A stretch of DNA of 64,000 nucleotides from Palsa-661 sp035535015 (GCA_035535015.1 DATLQU010000026.1:1-64000), one strand, 5' to 3'; counted from the stretch's first letter, positions 43,305-57,300 are shown. The notes: generated from the sequence alone by a model not told the origin. Program-made: numbers and translations.

Positions 43305-45518
43305 TCAGTGGGCGGCAAGCGACCGGGCGGCGGCGGTGATGTCCGACACCTGCGGGAGGATCGCCTCCTCCAGCGATGGTTCATAGGCGACGAAGGTGTC
43401 CTGCGCCGCCACCCGGGTGACGGGGGCGTCGAGGGCCCAGAAGCAATTCTGCGCCACCCAGGCGGACACTTCGGCACCGAAGCCGGCCGTCAGGGTGTCC
43501 TCGTGGACGACGAGCAACCGGCTCGTCCGTTCCACCGACTCACAGACGAGTTCGTGGTCCCAGGGAGCGATGGTGCGCAGGTCGATCACTTCCACACTGC
43601 AACCCTCGGCTTCCAACTCGGCGGCCGCCACCAGTGACTTCTGGACGGTGGCGCCCCAGGTGACGATGGTGAGGTCCCGTCCCGTCCGGGCCACGGCGGC
43701 GCGACCGAAAGGCAGCGTCCAGCCCGACGCCGGCATGGGATCGGCAGCGTAGCGCTGGCGGTAGAGATGCTTGTGTTCGAGGAACAGCACGGGGTCGTCG
43801 GCGGCAAAAGCGGTACGCAGGAGCCCCACGGCGTCGCGTGTCCGGGAGGGGAAGGCCACCAAGAGGCCGGGGATGTGGGCGAAGATCGACTCCCCGCTCT
43901 GGGAGTGCCAGATGCCCCCGCCGGTCAGATAACCGCCGATGGCGACGCGGACGACCAGTGGACAGGTGAAGGCGCCGTTCGAGCGCCAGCGGATGGTCGC
44001 CACCTCGCTGCGCAACTGCTGCATGGCCGGCCAGATGTAGTCGAAGAACTGGATTTCGGCGCACGGCCGCAGTCCGCGCAGGGCCTGGCCGACGCCCCGA
44101 CCCACGATGTTCGACTCGGCCAGAGGTGTGTTGTAGCAACGGGCCGAGCCGAATCGTCGCTGGAGGCCCTTGGTCACGCCGAACACACCGCCCTTGCCCT
44201 CGACGTCGTCGAGGACGTCGTCGTCGGCGTCGGCCACGTCCTCGCCGAAGACCCGGATCCGCTCGTCTGCGGCCAGAAGCTCGTGCAGGGTCCGGCCGAT
44301 GGCGTCCGCCAGCAAGACCGGTTCGGCGACCGGATCGCCCACCGGATCGGGCCGGCGCTGGTCCCGACCGGGGACGCTCACTACATGAAGGGTCACGCTG
44401 GCCGGGTCCGGGCGGGCGGCGGCGAGCGCCTCGTCGGCCGCCCGGGCGGCGATCTCTTTGGCCTCGGCCCGGATGGTTCCGGCGTCCTCGTCGGTGATGA
44501 CGCCCGAACCCACCAGATCGCGTTCGAGGCAGTCGATGGGATCGTGGGCCGCCTCCCGGGCCAACTCGTCGGCGCCCCGGTACTTGGCCTGCGAGTCGGC
44601 CGCTGAGTGGGAGTAGGGACGGGTCACCCGGGCATGGATGAGCCCGGGCCCCTCACCGGCGCGGACCCGGGCCACGGCCCGGGCACCCACTTTGCGGCAT
44701 GCCGCATAGTCCCAGCCGTCCACCTCGGTCACCGCCAGTCCCCGGAATCCTCGGACGAGCTCCGAGACGGGCGCCGGTGCCTGGTCGGCGGAGCGAACCG
44801 AGATGGCATAGCCGTTGTCGGCCACCACATAGAGCACAGGAAGGTGAAGTCGGCAGGCCGTGTTCAAGCTCTCCCAGAACTCGCCTTCCGACGTCGTGCC
44901 CTCGCCCAACGAGACGTAGGTGATCTCGTCGCCGTGGGCGCGTCCCGCTTGCAGTCCCGGTCGTCTGACCATGTAACGGCCCGCTTCGGCGCACCCGACG
45001 GCGGGCAGGCACTGGCTGCCCGTCGGGCTCGACTGGGTGACGATGTTCCGGCCGGCATCGCCCCAGTGACACGGCATCTGTCGACCGCCGGAGGCGGGAT
45101 CCTCCGATGAGCCGACCGCCTCCAGCAGGATGTCGCGCGGCGTCACCCCGAGTGCGAGGACGAGCGCCCGGTCGCGGTAATAGGGAAAGAACCAGTCGTA
45201 GGCGGGCCGCAGGGAGCGGGCCAGGGCGACGAGAAGGATTTCGTGTCCGGCCCCGGAGATCTGGAAGAACACCCGGCTCTGCTTCTGCAGAAGGATCTCC
45301 CGGTCGTCCAGGGCCCGGGAGAGACAGGCCAGACGGAAGTCCTCGACGAGCTCGTCGGCGGCGTACCCGCGCAGAGGCCCTCCCGGGACCTCCCCGGCCG
45401 CGGCTCGACCGTTACCCGACGTGGCGCCGCGCTCGCCGTGCCCACTGTCGGGCACGGCGGAGGCGTGCGCCTCCACGATCCCTGCCCCGGTGGTCCCTGC
45501 CCCGGTGGCTTTGTCCAT
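43305..45518 (-). CDS. 2-oxoacid dehydrogenase E1, fused alpha and beta subunits
   Basis: A 737-residue fusion. The alpha half (about 50-370) has SLGEGTTSEGEFWESLNTA ending in VVADN, the ThDP/Mg motif, and GAGHEILLVALARSL. The beta half (about 395-737) has VFGEDVADADDDVL, YNTPLAESNIVGRGVGQALRG, PCAEIQFFDYIWPAMQQL and the transketolase C-domain RLLVVHEDTLTAGFGAEV. Similarity is to branched-chain 2-oxoacid dehydrogenase E1. No E2 or E3 gene is beside it. The first 50 residues are low in complexity. The frame extends upstream antisense to rmuC; start 45518 has a -10 box 8 nt before it. Confidence 0.9.
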   Translation of the reverse strand: MDKATGAGTTGAGIVEAHASAVPDSGHGERGATSGNGRAAAGEVPGGPLRGYAADELVEDFRLACLSRALDDREILLQKQSRVFFQISGAGHEILLVALARSLRPAYDWFFPYYRDRALVLALGVTPRDILLEAVGSSEDPASGGRQMPCHWGDAGRNIVTQSSPTGSQCLPAVGCAEAGRYMVRRPGLQAGRAHGDEITYVSLGEGTTSEGEFWESLNTACRLHLPVLYVVADNGYAISVRSADQAPAPVSELVRGFRGLAVTEVDGWDYAACRKVGARAVARVRAGEGPGLIHARVTRPYSHSAADSQAKYRGADELAREAAHDPIDCLERDLVGSGVITDEDAGTIRAEAKEIAARAADEALAAARPDPASVTLHVVSVPGRDQRRPDPVGDPVAEPVLLADAIGRTLHELLAADERIRVFGEDVADADDDVLDDVEGKGGVFGVTKGLQRRFGSARCYNTPLAESNIVGRGVGQALRGLRPCAEIQFFDYIWPAMQQLRSEVATIRWRSNGAFTCPLVVRVAIGGYLTGGGIWHSQSGESIFAHIPGLLVAFPSRTRDAVGLLRTAFAADDPVLFLEHKHLYRQRYAADPMPASGWTLPFGRAAVARTGRDLTIVTWGATVQKSLVAAAELEAEGCSVEVIDLRTIAPWDHELVCESVERTSRLLVVHEDTLTAGFGAEVSAWVAQNCFWALDAPVTRVAAQDTFVAYEPSLEEAILPQVSDITAAARSLAAH

Positions 45519-45526
45519 CGTCCTCG

Positions 45527-45532
45527 ACGCTA
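45527..45532 (-). promoter_or_regulatory. -10 box of the E1 gene (leaderless layout)
   Basis: TAGCGT on the minus strand, 8 nt before ATG 45518. Confidence 0.45.
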
Positions 45533-45747
45533 CCGCCTCCCACCCGGCAAGGGATCGTCTCCGGGCCCCGCTGAGCTGGGATTTTGCTCCCGTCGTCAGG
45601 GGATCGCACGGGCGGCCACCGCCGGTGCGTCCACCCGGGTGGCCGTCTCTTTGCTCGCTTCTGCCATACGCGGCGCTGTTACACCCCCCCGGTACGGTGG
45701 GCCGCGTAGCGCCGGTGACCAGTGAGACCGGCGACCGGAAGGACACC

Positions 45748-45774
45748 ATGAGCACCAGGGGCAACGTGACGTGA
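45748..45774 (+). CDS. 8-codon leader ORF before rmuC
   Basis: ATG 45748 opens MSTRGNVT followed by TGA at 45772-45774. GGAAGGA sits 5 nt before the ATG, a better ribosome site than any before the rmuC GTG. The TGA overlaps the rmuC start (GTGA 45771-45774), so ribosomes ending this mini-ORF could re-initiate on rmuC. It is likely a coupling device rather than a functional peptide. Confidence 0.45.
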   Translation: MSTRGNVT

Positions 45775-47171
45775 TCGTCGGACTGATCGTCGGGATCGTG
45801 GCGGGGGGGGCCGTGGGGGGCGCGCTCGTGTTCGTGGTGTCGTCCGGTCGCCTGTCGAAACGGGTCACCGCGCTCAACATCGAACGGGCCGCGTCGGTGG
45901 CGGCGGCCGAGGCCGAGGTGGTCCGGCTGGCCAGCCTCCTCGACCGGGAGCGGGCGGCGGCGACCGAGCGTCAGGCCACCCACCAGGAGGCCCGTGAGCT
46001 GGCTGCCGGGGTCTTCGCCGAGTTGTCGACCAAGGCGCTTGAGCAGAACAACGCCCAATTCCTGGCCCTGGCCGATGCCCGGCTGATGGAGGCCCGGCAG
46101 GCCGCCCAGGGTGACCTCGACCAACGGCGGCAGGCCATCGAGCAGCTGCTCACCCCCCTGGCCGATCAGCTCGGCCGTTACGAGCAGGGACTCCGGTTGC
46201 TCGAGCTCGAGCGCCAACGCGCCTATACGGGGCTGAGCGCACAGGTGAAGCAGCTGGTCGAGTCCCAGGACAAGTTGCAGTCCGAGACGCGCAACCTGGT
46301 GACGGCCCTGCGGTCCCCGGCCACCCGGGGCCGGTGGGGAGAGATGCAGCTTCGCCGGGTGGTGGAGATGGCGGGCATGCTCGAGCATTGCGACTTCGAC
46401 GAACAGGTGCAGACAACCGGCGAGGACGGGCGGTTGCGCCCGGACATGGTGGTGCATCTTCCCGGCGCCAAGCGGGTGGTGGTCGACGCCAAGGTGCCGA
46501 TGCAGGCGTTCCTCGATGCCACCGATGCCGTCGACGAGCCTTCGCGCAAAGCGCATCTGGTGAGCCACGCCCGTCAACTACGGGCCCACGTCGACGCCCT
46601 GTCCAAGAAGTCGTACTGGCAGCAGTTCGACGACACGCCCGAATTCGTGATCGCCTTCGTCCCGGGAGATCCCCTGCTGGCGGCGGCGCTGGAGCACGAC
46701 TCGTCGCTCCTCGAGCACGCCGTGACCAACAATGTCCTGTTGGCCACGCCGACCACGTTGATCGGGCTCCTGCGTGCCGTGGCCTATGGATGGCAGCAGG
46801 ACGCGCTGGCCGAGAACGCCCGCGAGGTGCAGCAGATCGGACGTGAACTCTACAAGCGGCTGGCCACCTTCGGCGAGCACATGGCGAAAACCGGTCGCAG
46901 TCTGAGCGGCGCCGTGGACGCCTACAACAAAGCCGTCGGATCCCTGGAGCGAAACGTCATGCCCCAGGCCCGACGCTTCCAGGAGCTCGGTGTCGGTGGA
47001 TCGGACAAGGATGTCCCGCTCCTCGACCCGGTCGACGCCGTGGCCCGCAGCCTGCAGGGTCCGGAGCTGGGTGGCCCACTGCGGCCCGTGGCCGAGATGG
47101 CACCGGGATTGGAGTTGCTCGAAGGATCCGGGGGCGACCAGCCCGAACTTCCCGGGGCGGCCGAGGGCTGA
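45771..47171 (+). CDS. rmuC: DNA recombination protein RmuC
   Basis: A 466-residue protein. An N-terminal membrane helix (MIVGLIVGIVAGGAVGGALVFVV) is followed by a coiled coil (about 30-180, rich in Ala/Glu/Arg) and the RmuC nuclease-like domain with RGRWGEMQLRRVVEMAGM, VDAKVPMQAFLDA and LLATPTTLIGLLRAVAYGW. The family limits inversions at short repeats; its exact chemistry is not settled. GTG start overlaps an 8-codon leader ORF. It converges on the helicase-nuclease operon with 4 bp between stops. Confidence 0.93.
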   Translation: MIVGLIVGIVAGGAVGGALVFVVSSGRLSKRVTALNIERAASVAAAEAEVVRLASLLDRERAAATERQATHQEARELAAGVFAELSTKALEQNNAQFLALADARLMEARQAAQGDLDQRRQAIEQLLTPLADQLGRYEQGLRLLELERQRAYTGLSAQVKQLVESQDKLQSETRNLVTALRSPATRGRWGEMQLRRVVEMAGMLEHCDFDEQVQTTGEDGRLRPDMVVHLPGAKRVVVDAKVPMQAFLDATDAVDEPSRKAHLVSHARQLRAHVDALSKKSYWQQFDDTPEFVIAFVPGDPLLAAALEHDSSLLEHAVTNNVLLATPTTLIGLLRAVAYGWQQDALAENAREVQQIGRELYKRLATFGEHMAKTGRSLSGAVDAYNKAVGSLERNVMPQARRFQELGVGGSDKDVPLLDPVDAVARSLQGPELGGPLRPVAEMAPGLELLEGSGGDQPELPGAAEG

Positions 47172-47175
47172 GCCG

Positions 47176-50813
<3,638 letters not shown>

Positions 50814-50817
<4 letters not shown>

Positions 50818-53795
50818 GGGCCGGCGGCGCTGTCGGGATCGACGAATCGCTTGACCACCGAACCGGCCAATTCGTCGGGTACGTCGCTGTTCACCAGCGT
50901 GACCACACTGCGTAGCTGCGGTTGGTTGTACTTGCGCCCCCATTGACGATCGCGGCCCGCCGGGCAGACGGAATCGAAGTCACATCCCATGCAGTTGGAG
51001 AAGCTGCGGAAGGTTGGGGCCCCGGGGACTGCGGGGAAGCATCCGTCTTCGACCCCGTCGGCGATCAGTCGTACCACCTGGCGGAATCGTGCCTCCACGA
51101 CCGGGGTCACGACCAGATGGAAACACGGGGTACTACGTTCGCCGGACAGGAGCCAGTACCGGGCGTGGACGGGGCGAGGTCCGCCGAAACGCTCCCAGGC
51201 GGCCATGGCGTAGAGGGGCAGTTGGAGCAACTTGCCGGCCGCCACCGGATCGCGGATGAGCTCGCTCAGCCGGCCCTGCTTCCCGGTCTTGTAGTCCGAG
51301 ACCATCAACTGCCCGCCAGTGGTCCGGTCGACCCGGTCCACGCTTCCTCGAAAGGCGACGGAGCGTCCGTCGTCCAGGACGACACTGACCGGGGGCTCGG
51401 CGTCGTCATCGTCCACACCGAACGAAAGCTCGGCGGCGATGGGCTCGATCGACCCCTCTTCGGCGTGGAACCGGGTCAGGTCGCGGACAATGGCCGATCG
51501 GTCCAACCGCCAGAGCAGGGATTTTCCCACCAGGCCGCCTGTTTCCGCCTCATCGAGTTGTTCGGCGGCGATGGCGAGGAGCCGGTGGAGCGAACGCGCC
51601 GCTCCCTGCACGCGTTCGGCCACGTACGTCTCGAGGATGGCGTGGACGAGCGATCCACGCGTCATCGGCTCGATGCGCCAGAGCTCCTCGGGTCGGACGC
51701 GCTCCGAGACGTGCAGGACCCGGTCGAGGAGAAAGCGCCGTGGGCATTTGGCGTACGTTTCGAAACGGGTAGCCGACACCGGGGTGCCGGGATCGAAGGC
51801 AGAGACCCGTCCGGCGCCGACCCATCCGTCATAGCGGGTGAAGCGCGTGTCAGACCGACCTTCGGCGCAGGCGAAGCCACGGGCCAGGCGCCCGGCACGC
51901 GCCAGCGGCGCTAGCGAGGGATGCCTCCCGTCGCCGACCCACCGGTCGAGTTCGCGCAGTTCGAACTCCCGGACCGATAGCGCCGGTTCGGCGTCGGCCA
52001 GGCCGGCGGCGAAGGAGTCCACGGGCCGCCAGGAGGTGGCGTCGTCCACCAGATCACCCATCCATCGCGACGGAACCTGGGCCCGTCCGCTGCGGGGATC
52101 GCCGCGGGGCAGCGTGCCGATGCGCGCCGACAGACCGGCGGCGACGGCGGTGACGAGATCGTCGCGCCTCTCTGCTCGCCGGTCGGCCCGGGTGCGGAGC
52201 GCTCCTGACGTATCGAGCCGGCAAAGATCGTCGCTGAGAATGCCCTGGTCGTCTCCGTTGCCGGGAACGAAGGCCTCGACCAGCCCGGTAACGACGGCCG
52301 TGTGGAAGGACAGGCCCCGGGCGCCGGAGTACGGCGCCAGATAGACGCCGTCGCCGACTCCGCCGTCCGACAGTTCCTGGGTGTCGAGCACCCGGCTCTC
52401 GAGTTGGGTGACCACGGCCCGCCGGAACGACGCCAGGTCGACGCTGCGTGAGACGTGGTCGAGGTCTCCGAGGTCGGCGACCGCAGCGCGCACCTGCCGG
52501 GCAGCGGCCCGCTCCTCCACCGGCCAGGGATCGGCTCCGGCGTCGGGTCGCAGATAGTGATCGAGCAACGCGACCGCCCAGGTCGTGAACGCACGCCACG
52601 AGTGGGCGGGCGGTGCGGCCCGACCGATGAGGTCGCGCACGAAGGCGGCCAGTGCTCCGGCGTCGGCGGCGCTCGGTCCCCCGCCGGCGGCGACGCGGCC
52701 GAGCCGTTCGCTCCATTGCCCCGGTCCGCGGACGACACCGGCGGCGGCCGACACGACATCCCATCGACCGGCGGGGACCGGGGCTCCCGCCGGTCCCTGG
52801 GTGAGCGGCCCGGCGGATAACCAGGCCATGACCTGGTCCCGGGGCCAGTCACCGGCGGCCAGATCCAACAACCCCAGCAGGATGCGACCCGTCATGGAGC
52901 GGTGCAGACGACGATGTTCCGGTCCGTTGCTTGCTACTCCGGCGGCTGTCAGGTGGTGAAAGAGGATCCGCGGGTAGGTCGGCCCCGGGGGGTGAAAGAC
53001 GGCCTGTTGCCACAGCGGGACTCCCGCTTCGGCGGCGGCGACGATCGATCGGACGGCGCTGCGCCCTTCCTCATCGGGGTCGGCGTGGGGCCGGATCTCG
53101 GTCAGGGCGATGGTGCCGTTCCCCGAACCGGTGGCCTCGAGAGGGCGGGCCCCGAGGATGGCCAGAAGCTCGCGTTCGGCGGGACCCTCGGGCCGGAGAT
53201 GCCAGCTCACGACGGGCCCGAGCGCCCGAACGGACGAGGGTTGGCGCCGGGCCTGGTCCACTGCCTCGGCCCGGAGATCGGCGATGTCGGCCAGTCCACA
53301 GTCATGCAGGGCCTGGCGCACGGCGCCGAGGAGGTCCACGAGGTCAGCGCCGTGGCCTCCGTGGCGGGTCAACGCATCGAGGGTGACCGGGGGACAGCCG
53401 CGCAGTTCTGTCAGGGTCCGCTGGAGCGCAGTCGGTGCCGTCGGATGGGAGGCGAACCGGCCCAACCAGCCCGGTGAGGCCCTCAACTGGGCGCCGATGA
53501 CCTCGAGGTCCGCCGCCGGCGACACCAGTCGGAGGCCGCGCTCGGCGAGCGGCGGGGAACCGAGCATCTGCAGCAGTCCGTTGGTCGTCGTGCAGCCGAC
53601 ATTGACCCATCCCCGACGAGCACCGGGGCCGGGCAGGGACCCGAGGCTCCGACGGACGAAAACGGCCGCATAGCCCGAAGGAGCCAGCACCGTGACCGGG
53701 GCCAACGGGTCGTCGCCCTTGATGTCCGCCAATATCCGGCCCAACCCCGCCAGCGCCACGTCGGCGGCGTCGGTGGAGGTCGAGCCGGGCATCAC
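50814..53795 (-). CDS. AddB-like nuclease subunit with iron-sulfur cluster motif
   Basis: A 993-residue protein. The N-terminal helicase-like part has VTVLAPSGYAAVFVRRSL where an active helicase would carry Walker A, so ATPase activity is probably lost, as in some AddB proteins. The C-terminal nuclease has FRGSVDRVDRT and LMVSDYKTGKQG. The four Cys of the AddB-type cluster are in ETYAKCPRRFL and NCMGCDFDSVCP. It pairs with the AddA-like protein to trim DNA ends for RecA. GTG 53795 has a -10 box 6 nt upstream; ATG 53792 directly follows. Confidence 0.88.
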
Positions 53796-53801
53796 CTGCG
53801 C

Positions 53802-53807
53802 ATGTTA
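53802..53807 (-). promoter_or_regulatory. -10 box of the AddBA-like operon (leaderless layout)
   Basis: TAACAT on the minus strand, 6 nt before GTG 53795. Confidence 0.45.
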
Positions 53808-53833
53808 TGGCGGCGTTGTCGCGTTGACGCCGG

Positions 53834-54778
53834 TCACGAGCCCGGCGCAGGGCGGAGGCCGGTGGCATCGTCGGAGGTGTCCTCCCCCGCCGGCCCCGAC
53901 CTCCCGGGGCGACCGGCCGGCCCGTAGGAGTGGCGTATCCGCAGGCGCCACCAGATGGCCAGGGTGTCGCGCAGCATCTCGGCGACGGCGCGTGGCGAAA
54001 CAGTGCTGGTGAAGCGTCGTCCGATGCGCACGGGGGCCTCGACGAGGTGTCGGTACCCCCGCAGACGGGCCACGACCAGCAGCTCGAGGTCGAAGGCGTA
54101 GCCCTGTTCGACCATGGAGGGCAGGACGTCGACGAGGACGTCGCGCCGGACCAACTTGATCCCCGCCTGGGTGTCGCGCACATCGAGACGGAACAACAGT
54201 CGGACCAGCTGCTGGTAACCCCACGAGTACAGACGTCGTGCCGGTGGGTAGACGACCTGGGACGCCCGGTGGCGTTTGCTGCCGAGGACCACGTCGGGAT
54301 GATGCGCGCGCACGACGTCGACGAACTCCCCGAGCAGATCGGGCGGGACGTCCCCGTCGGCATCGATGAATCCGAGATAGCGACCCCGGCCCCTCTCGAG
54401 ACCGGCGCGGACGGCCTGTCCCTTTCCCCCGCGGGCGGGCAGGACGACGCGGGTCACGACCTCGGGAGCCACGTCGTCGAGAGTGCGGTCGCTTCCGTCC
54501 GTGGATCCGTCGGACACGGTCACGACCTCGAAGGAGACTCCCGAGGCGCGCAGCACCTCGACGGTCCGCTCGACCGTGGCCCGCAGCAGAGGGCCAGGGT
54601 TGTAGTAGGGCATCACCACGGTGACGTCGAGCTCGGCCGCCGGCAGCGGGGTGGGTTGCGCGGCGGACACCGCAGGGGCGCCGCCGGTGTCCATGTCGGG
54701 TTCTCGACGCCTCACGACCAACCCTTTCGTCCCGGCGTCGTCTCCGCCGGATGGCGCGTCCCCTCGGTAAGTGCGCAT
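53834..54778 (-). CDS. Glycosyltransferase family 2 (polyprenyl-phosphate sugar transferase type)
   Basis: A 314-residue GT-A protein. VTVVMPYYNPGPLLRATVERT begins the domain, VVTVSDGSTDGSDRTL follows, and GFIDADGDVPPDLL contains the DxD metal motif. GTQAGIKL-like DTQAGIKLVRRDV and EQGYAFDLELLVVARLRGY match dolichyl-phosphate mannose synthase-type enzymes. No transmembrane helix. It likely loads a sugar onto polyprenyl phosphate for envelope glycans, matching the undecaprenyl-diphosphatase upstream. The first 28 residues are poorly conserved; ATG 54694 is an alternative start. Confidence 0.87.
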   Translation of the reverse strand: MRTYRGDAPSGGDDAGTKGLVVRRREPDMDTGGAPAVSAAQPTPLPAAELDVTVVMPYYNPGPLLRATVERTVEVLRASGVSFEVVTVSDGSTDGSDRTLDDVAPEVVTRVVLPARGGKGQAVRAGLERGRGRYLGFIDADGDVPPDLLGEFVDVVRAHHPDVVLGSKRHRASQVVYPPARRLYSWGYQQLVRLLFRLDVRDTQAGIKLVRRDVLVDVLPSMVEQGYAFDLELLVVARLRGYRHLVEAPVRIGRRFTSTVSPRAVAEMLRDTLAIWWRLRIRHSYGPAGRPGRSGPAGEDTSDDATGLRPAPGS

Positions 54779-54864
54779 TCCACTGTACGCGAGGGCTTGC
54801 GCAAGGCGACCGCACTTTCCCCACTTTCCTTCTCGGTGGAGCGCTCAGTGCACGGTTGTGTAGA

Positions 54865-55721
54865 TCACCATGGCGAGACGAAGAGCAGGCAGTAGATGCC
54901 GAACGGCACCGGGGTTCTGGTCTTGAAGTACCCGACCAGGAAGCGCACGGTGACGACAGCGGTGGCGTCGGCGCACAGGGCGGCGACGAGGGCTGGCAAG
55001 CGCACTCCGTCCCCCAGGAGCCCGGTCAGATCGGAGAGCTTGAAGATTCCGGCGGCCAGGATGATCGGCGCGGCCAGGAGGAAGGCGAAGCGGGCCGAGT
55101 CGGCGTGATCGAGACCACGGACAAGGCCGGCCGTCATGCAGACGCCGTCCCGACTGATCCCGGCGACGAGGGCCGACGACTGGGCGACGCCGACGACGAG
55201 GGCCTCTTTGTAGTCGAGCGTCTCGAGCTTCCGGCCCCCATCGGCCTTCGCCCCCTCGCGCGGGGCGAGGACGCGCACGTCAGAACGGCGACGGAGGCGC
55301 TCGGCTCCGAGGAGGATGAAGCCGTTCACAATGAGAAAGCAGGTCGCCGAGGTCGGTTTGGCCAACGCCAGGCGCAACGGGCGTCGAGGAGGAGGCCGAT
55401 CACGCCGGCTGGAATGCTGGCCAGAACGATCAACCAGGCCAGGCGCTCGGTGGGAGTGTCGACCCGGCGCGTGACGAGCGTGTGGAACCACGCCGCGATG
55501 ATCTGCACCCAGTCCCGCCAGAAGTAGATCAGAAGGCCCACGGCGCTCCCGACGTGGAGCATGACCACGAAGGCCAGCCAGAAGGATTCAGTGTCCGATT
55601 GGGTGGCCACCAGCGCATGCCAGCCGAAGAGGGTGGGAAATAACACGGTATGGCCCAGGCTCGAGACCGGGAAGAGCTCGCTCACCCCCGGCAACGCCCC
55701 GAGGACCACCGCCTGGAACAT
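54865..55721 (-). pseudogene. uppP: Undecaprenyl-diphosphatase, one frameshift
   Basis: Two overlapping frames together give a complete UppP/BacA of about 285 residues. The first part has MFQAVVLGALPGVSELFPVS followed by SLGH, the first catalytic motif, and continues to GVIGLLLDA. The second frame resumes as PLRLALAKPTSATCFLIVNG and carries the second motif GISRDGVCMTAGL and C-terminal helices. The break is at a run of three C (55379-55381); one more C restores the frame. Since the enzyme recycles the lipid carrier for cell wall synthesis and all motifs are intact, an assembly error is more likely than true loss. Confidence 0.78.
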
Positions 55722-56115
55722 GCTGATCGGATGGTGGACGACCTGGTGGGTGGCGGCGAGGGCCACCGCGGGACGGGAGCCGTGAAAAGACGCTCCTCGC
55801 ATATGGATCAGCTGATGTGGAGGCACTCGGCGGACCCTTCGGCAGACGGGCGGAGGCGGTGCCACGTTAGGCACGGCCCAGGAACGAGACAACCACCTCG
55901 GCCCTTCGATGGTTCATGGACCGTTCTCCTGGTTCCCAGGGCGTTTTGCGACCCCTCCCAGCCTCCTCCCAGCTTCATCGAGGATCCTGGTGGACAAGGA
56001 CGGGCATGGCGAATGGCCGTCCACCGTCGTGTCTCGGGCGAAACGCTCCGGCTCGGGACGTCGGTGCTCGAACGGCCCGACGGTGAACAGGAGCGGTAAA
56101 GAGGAGGTGGCACGG
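55722..56115. other. Divergent intergenic region between uppP and sqdB
   Basis: About 390 bp separate the two divergent genes. Frames extending both genes into it show no homology. It should contain both promoters. CCTCCCAGC is directly repeated at about 55956-55974. GAGGAGG at 56101-56107 is the sqdB ribosome site. I see no RNA gene. Confidence 0.5.
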
Positions 56116-57300
56116 TTGAGGATCCTCGTGCTCGGTGGTGACGGGTACCTAGGATGGCCGACGGCTCTGCATCTGTCACGTCGCGGACATGACGTGGGTG
56201 TGGTCGACAATTTCGTTCGGCGTCAGTACGACCACGAGATGGGGGTGGACAGCCTCGTCCCCATAACGCAGCTTCAGCACCGTGTGCAGGTCTGGGAAGA
56301 GGTGTCCGGCCTCAAGTTGGACACCTTCATCGGGGACCTGACCGACCCCGTCTTCGTCGACAGGACTCTCGAGCGTTTCGAGCCGGAAGCCATTGTCCAT
56401 TTCGCTGAGCAGCGTTCGGCGCCCTACTCCATGATCGACCGCCAACACGCGGTGTACACCCAGGTGAACAACGTCGTCGGCACCCTCAACCTGCTCTATG
56501 CCATCGCCGAACGTGACCCGTCGATCCATTTGGTCAAGCTGGGCACCATGGGCGAGTACGGAACGCCCAACATCGACATCGAAGAAGGCTTCATCGAGAT
56601 CACCCATAAGGGTCGTACAGACGTGATGCCTTATCCCAAGCAGCCGGGCTCCTTTTACCACCTGTCGAAGGTCCACGACAGCCACAACATCCAGTTCGCC
56701 TGCCGGATCTGGGGACTTCGTGCCACCGATCTGAACCAGGGCATCGTCTACGGCCAGGAGACGGGTGAGACGGATCTGCATCCCGACCTGGCCACCCGGT
56801 TCGACTACGACGGAATCTTCGGCACCGTGCTCAACCGGTTCTGCGTCCAGGCGGTCGTCGGACATCCGCTCTCGGTTTACGGAAAAGGTGGCCAGACCCG
56901 CGGCATGCTCGACATCCGCGACACCCTGGCCTGTGTCGAACTGGCCCTGATAAACCCGGCGGACAAGGGAGAATTCCGGGTGTTCAACCAGTTCACGGAG
57001 TCCTTCTCGGTCCGCCAGATGGCGGAGATGGTGGTGGAGAACTACCCGGGAGCGGCGCGTATCGAACATGTCGAGGACCCCAGGGTGGAGAAGGAAGAGC
57101 ACTACTACCGGGCCGCCCACACCAAGCTGCTCGACCTCGGCCTCGTCCCTCACCTACTCGAGCCCTCGACCATCCGCTCACTTCTGGCCGTGGTCGACCG
57201 GCACCGGGACCGGGTGGACTCTGCGGCCATCCGGCCGACGGTGCAGTGGCGACGCACGGCGAGCGAGCTGCGTCCGACGGCCGGGGTCAACGCCAGCTGA
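56116..57300 (+). CDS. sqdB: UDP-sulfoquinovose synthase
   Basis: A 394-residue extended SDR. RILVLGGDGYLGWPTALHLS is the NAD motif of the SqdB type; VDNFVRRQYDHEMGVDSLVP, LGTMGEYGTPNIDIEEG and PYPKQPGSFYHLSKVHDSHN are family hallmarks, the last including the catalytic Tyr and Lys; GQTRGMLDIRDTL follows. It makes UDP-sulfoquinovose from UDP-glucose and sulfite. TTG 56116 was chosen because GAGGAGG lies 8 nt upstream and the length matches known enzymes; GTG 56107 is possible. No SQDG synthase gene is adjacent, so the acceptor (lipid or glycan) is open. Confidence 0.9.
   Translation: MRILVLGGDGYLGWPTALHLSRRGHDVGVVDNFVRRQYDHEMGVDSLVPITQLQHRVQVWEEVSGLKLDTFIGDLTDPVFVDRTLERFEPEAIVHFAEQRSAPYSMIDRQHAVYTQVNNVVGTLNLLYAIAERDPSIHLVKLGTMGEYGTPNIDIEEGFIEITHKGRTDVMPYPKQPGSFYHLSKVHDSHNIQFACRIWGLRATDLNQGIVYGQETGETDLHPDLATRFDYDGIFGTVLNRFCVQAVVGHPLSVYGKGGQTRGMLDIRDTLACVELALINPADKGEFRVFNQFTESFSVRQMAEMVVENYPGAARIEHVEDPRVEKEEHYYRAAHTKLLDLGLVPHLLEPSTIRSLLAVVDRHRDRVDSAAIRPTVQWRRTASELRPTAGVNAS

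Noticed and set aside
45519..46577. Upstream extension of the E1 reading frame
   Set aside because: It runs antisense through rmuC and lacks homology; a -10 box and the onset of protein-like sequence place the start at 45518.
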